From assembly GCA_963693365.1 (NCBI GenBank), contig CAVNZM010000005.1, positions 2,418,001-2,482,000 on the forward strand: a DNA stretch of 64,000 nucleotides. The letters run 5' to 3'. Position numbers and translations under genes: made by a program. Source of the DNA: Amoebidium appalachense. Its lineage: Eukaryota > Ichthyosporea. The notes beneath the pieces were generated by a model that worked only from the letters and a program-made list of their open reading frames with translations, searched no databases and had not been told where the DNA came from. Positions 60,428 to 64,000 of this stretch are shown here, piece by piece; position 1 is the first letter of the stretch; every line of letters begins with the position of its first letter.

Positions 60428-60679
60428 GGACGTTTTACATAGAAAATTTACTAGAAGGGTTAAAATTGTGCGTGTGAGACTCAAATTTTCAAGGAAGGTG
60501 TGTGTATCGTAGGGTTGAATTGTGGAGGTTTGCACGAAGGTGACCTACTGAGTTTTGTACTGATATTTTTCGATTGTGGTTGCGAGTTTTTTGATCTTGA
60601 CCTTTTGGCTTGTTGTGGGGGTGGGGGTGGTGGTGCTTTTCTTTTTTTACTTTTTCTTTCTTTCTTTTTTTTTTTTTCT

Positions 60680-60742
<63 letters not shown>

Positions 60743-60938
60743 TTGGTGTTCAAGAGAGAGAGATATAGGGGGGGGGGGGGGTGCTTCGAAGACTAACTTT
60801 AGGCATTTTACTTTCTCGTTTTTCTGTTATCATTTGCACTGGTACCACTATGCAGCCTTTTATGTTTGTGTTGTTCGGTTTGGCTTAAATCTAGGGACGA
60901 ATGAGACTGTGTCCTCAACATTAAAATAATATTTTTTT

Positions 60939-60944
60939 AATAAA
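60939..60944 (+). terminator. Candidate poly(A) signal of the KCTD gene
   Basis: AATAAA about 510 nt after the stop codon, in an AT-rich stretch. Confidence 0.4.
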
Positions 60945-61140
60945 TGCTCGGTGACACTGCACAACTGCACTGGCAGTATGGTGCATGTATTTGTCACACG
61001 CGTTGTGCACGATCGTGAGCACACGTGTGTGTACACGTGTGCCTGTATACAACATGTGTATGTGTCATGGTGTGTACATGTCTGTCCGGTACGTATCATA
61101 AAGTTATGCACGTGTGTGCACGTAGACGCCCTGGAGATAC

Positions 61141-61181
<41 letters not shown>

Positions 61182-62394
61182 TCTTCGGTGTGGCCCATGT
61201 GTGTGTGTGTGTGTTGGGAGGGGGGGGGGGGGAGGGGGGGGGAGGGGGGGGGGGGGGGGGGGGGAAGGGAGGGAGGGAGGGAAACAAAAATTCCAGCATG
61301 TTTTGAGCTTCCTGCGAAGTCAAGTTTACACGGAAGACTTAGTCACTTAGCTATAGATACAATATAACTGATAAGAAGCATTATCTATTAACTAGCTATA
61401 GCGGCCGCGGGCCACTCTATATTGCTATATGCAGACGTCAAGTCACGTGTGCACTTGGTGTCTACATGGACGTGTGCACCCACGTATACGTATGCACTCG
61501 ACAGTTTCGAATTCGTCGAGATGTGATCATCGCCACAGGATGTGCGTTAACGTTTACATATTAGATAACATCAATGTTCCGGCCATCTCATCTACCAAGT
61601 TGCTAGCTATGCTCTGCAGCAGGTGTAAGCTATGAGTTATAATCATAAATCGAACTTCACCGATCGCTCAGAGCTTTACATGTGCATCTCGTAAATCTCT
61701 ATTTCACAACTTCCGAACGTTATGTTCACACATCCTTAGTGCTATGTGAACATGTACTTCCCATGTCCCTATGCAGTTTCTTCACTTATAGGAGGCATTG
61801 GCTTCTTCACATCTACACTCGAGAGAAAGTGGCCACGCTATATTTATGACCAATAAAGTTTTAGTGCCTTAGTATTGATGTGGGGGGACTTGTGAACAAC
61901 ATGCATATACCTGCACAGGTATATAGGATTTTGTGAGGCTTGGGGTTTTAATTAAACCCGGGATTCAGCCCCAAAGTTTTCATTTCACTAAAAACAGCCA
62001 ATGCCTTTCTCGCTAACGGTCCAGCCGCCAGCAACCAGCAGAAATATTTCTTTACCAACACCTACATTCAAATAAAAAGCAACAAAAACCAAGCTTATAA
62101 GAACTGCAGCGACATGGGGAATAATCACCCCTTAGCCCAAGACAAGGTATGTGATGCATGGGGTAAGAGGGAACATAAGCCCAGACTTGACCTTTCAATA
62201 ACCTGAGACAAAAATGCGCTTGAGCCACTTCTTGGGTAGACATCTACAAGTGATTCATAGATGTGTCTAGACCATAGCAAGTCGCTTACTTCTTCATACA
62301 ACACGACCTTCGGGCTATGCTACATTCACACACTCAGCTCCTTGCGTTAACATAACCAAAAAAAAAAAAAAAAAAAAAAAAATTCGAAACGATC
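60945..62394. other. Convergent intergenic interval between KCTD and the Myc-like gene
   Basis: Contains (GT)n at about 61146-61179 and a G-rich block at 61216-61265, then about 1.1 kb of ordinary composition. An AATAAA on the plus strand at 61852-61857 could end a longer KCTD transcript. An A tract at about 62360-62382 lies just past the Myc-like stop. Part of this is probably the 3' UTR of the minus-strand gene. No further gene or RNA recognised. Confidence 0.5.
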
Positions 62395-63635
62395 CTACCT
62401 ATTCTTCAGCTCTTTCAGCCGTGCAACTAGTTGTTGGTTCTCACACGTCAAATTCTCCTTCTGCGTATTTAGATTCCCGTTCACCTGCTTTAAGTACTGT
62501 ATGTGCTCTATTGTATCAGTGATAACCTCGCGCTTGCATAATTTCGTGGGAACATTTTTACTTTGTGCCAGCACCGTGGCCAATATGTCAAACGTGTCGT
62601 TTAAATCCTTCCGGCGCTTTCTCTCGAGTACGTTGTGCACATATTTGTTGCGTTCCCTTGTGTCGGGTGTGACCTCTGCCGGCTCTCCAAACACCACCTG
62701 CAAAAAAGGAAGTTATCAGAACACTGCAAGCACACATTTGACATCTGCACGAGGTACAAATAGCGCATGAGAGACCGGATGAAAGCACTGGGTGTACTTC
62801 GTGTTCAAGAACTAATGCACAACGTTGCAGGCACAAGTGCAAAGGCACTAACACTTTTTGGTTGCACTATTATAACCACACTCAAGTTGGGTCATATACC
62901 ATTGTGTGTGTGTGTGCAAATAAAATGAACAAGGACTCAACGCACCTGTCTGCGCAGGCCAGGGGCATACGGGCTGAACCGTGGCTGTGCGCCCAGTGGC
63001 TGCGGCATAGGCACTGCAAAAGGTGGGCCCATTGACATTCCCATAGAACCAATTTTCATGGCTGGAGGTGGGACCCCGTAAAGGCCCATTCCTTGTGGGG
63101 GAAAAGCCAGTGGGGGAGGGACGGGAGCAAACAGCATATGTTGCTCTGGCAGCGGTTGCACTGGTGGAGGCGGTTTTACATCTAGCGACGGCTGTGATGC
63201 AGGTGTGGGTGCAAAAGAAGAGGGTGGTTGCAATTGTTCGTTTAGACCCCCAAGCAGTAAATTTTGAAAGAGCACGTTTGCGCTGAGTTTCTGTAAAAGG
63301 TTTGCCTGATTGTTTGCAGAAAAGTTGCTGTCCAGCGCCGGTGCTCCGAGTGAAAACTGGGGTGGTAAGTTAAGCGGGCCAGGGTCTAAGCTGCGCATGA
63401 CAGGGGAGTCAAAGGGAGTACTTGGCTCACTGTTGTATGGTGTTACAAACGGCGTGTTATCGAGGCTGTAGTCCCCCAGTGCACTCTCATCAAGCAGTGG
63501 TAACAGCAAGTCGTCCAAATTCACCTCCCCAAAAGACCCACACAGGCCCAGGTCCATGGTGTGCTGGTCGGGGTTGGGCCCTGAGGCCAGGTTTGCAAGT
63601 AGTGCCATGGTGGCGCCCCCAGGGGCTGGCTGCAT
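62395..63635 (-). CDS. MYC: Myc-like bHLH-leucine-zipper transcription factor (2 exons, 330 aa)
   Basis: Minus-strand exons 63635-62946 and 62697-62395, phase 0, GT-AG. Residues 249-301 form the bHLH, with the basic 'HNVLERKRRKDL' that holds the E-box-contacting His, Glu and Arg. A perfect zipper follows, with Leu at 299, 306, 313, 320 and 327, and the protein ends three residues later, as Myc does. 'HNVLER' is closer to Myc than to Max ('HNALER'), and the 230-residue N-terminal region with an acidic/hydrophobic 'NLDDLLLPLL' patch and TP/SP sites fits a transactivator, which Max lacks. Helix 2 is divergent. Two starts are possible: 63635, or 63608 nine codons later, where the context GCCACCATGG is ideal. 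Expected to bind E-boxes as a dimer with Max (inference). Confidence 0.8.
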
Positions 63636-64000
63636 ACTTTGTCGGTGCTGACCGTGTCAGAATTGACTGTGAATACCGTAAGGTTTGTGTGCGTGTGTAC
63701 AAGTCACACGGGCTATATCCAGATTGGCCTTTTAGGAATAAAGTCACCTTCAGTACTGAGCGTCCTATCTTGGGCGAAGTGTAACGTTATATGGTGGTAC
63801 TTATTGCTTTTCTCGGTATATATAATTATTCCGTTTGCGCTAAAAAGTAGAAACTGACGTGCTAAAAAGTAGAAACTGACGTTAGAAATATGTATTTGTT
63901 TGTTGGCGAGTCAGCGGATCTGGCCTTGATCTGCTGGGCACAGCCGCACAGGCTGAACAATGACATTGGCGCCAGGAATGCGGATTCCTGAATGCATGAT
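63636..64000 (-). promoter_or_regulatory. Upstream region of the Myc-like gene
   Basis: Single-copy sequence without microsatellites. It contains a 22-bp tandem duplication with a TGACGT half-site in each unit (63839-63882), an ATTGGCGCCA E2F-like palindrome at about 63965-63974, and an AGGAAT-N4-ATTCCT inverted repeat (63974-63989). No TATA box in a convincing position. Confidence 0.45.
63839..63882. repeat. Perfect 22-bp tandem duplication upstream of the Myc-like gene
   Basis: Units 63839-63860 and 63861-63882 are identical. Each contains 'aaaaagtag' followed by 'aaactgacgt', the latter holding a CRE half-site. Confidence 0.95.

Overview
The window is eukaryotic, intron-rich nuclear DNA. 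It is packed with long simple repeats: (CA/GT)n up to 87 units, and C or G homopolymers up to about 62 nt. Gene content points to a holozoan, that is an animal or one of the unicellular relatives of animals. It includes a Myc-type bHLH-zipper factor, a KCTD5-type BTB/T1 protein, CAND1, and a protein with an endophilin-type N-BAR/SH3 front and a HIP1/talin-type I/LWEQ end. The long introns (hundreds of bases to >1 kb) and absence of animal-specific genes make a unicellular holozoan my best guess. That is inference; I cannot name the species.

Layout. 1-16.0 kb is retrotransposon territory. There is the 3' end of one non-LTR element (1-540), a long copy of the same family (about 621-7890), the 3' tail of a distant relative (about 9175-9420), and a 5'-truncated inverted copy (12240-16034). 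From 16.8 to 31.0 kb, on the minus strand, I reconstruct a 22-exon gene (886 codons, every splice phase consistent). It encodes N-BAR, SH3, coiled coil, helical rod, I/LWEQ actin-binding module, and a short C-terminal motif resembling the Vps4-binding MIM1 motif. I know of no described protein with this architecture, and it is the main find of the window.

Divergently, about 1.1 kb away, the plus strand carries a complete CAND1 gene (34 exons, 32125-55753, 1253 aa), followed in tandem by a 4-exon KCTD2/5/17-type gene (56879-60427, 210 aa). Convergent to that is a 2-exon Myc-like gene on the minus strand (62395-63635, 330 aa), with a tandem duplicated promoter element upstream.

How the genes relate: CAND1 exchanges substrate receptors on cullins, and KCTD5-type proteins are CUL3 substrate adaptors, so two parts of the cullin-RING system sit side by side. 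The N-BAR/I-LWEQ protein would be expected at sites where curved membrane meets actin, as in endocytosis. No functional link between it and CAND1 is evident beyond a shared intergenic promoter region. Introns in all genes are dominated by simple repeats that often start exactly at the 5' splice site or end at the 3' splice site.
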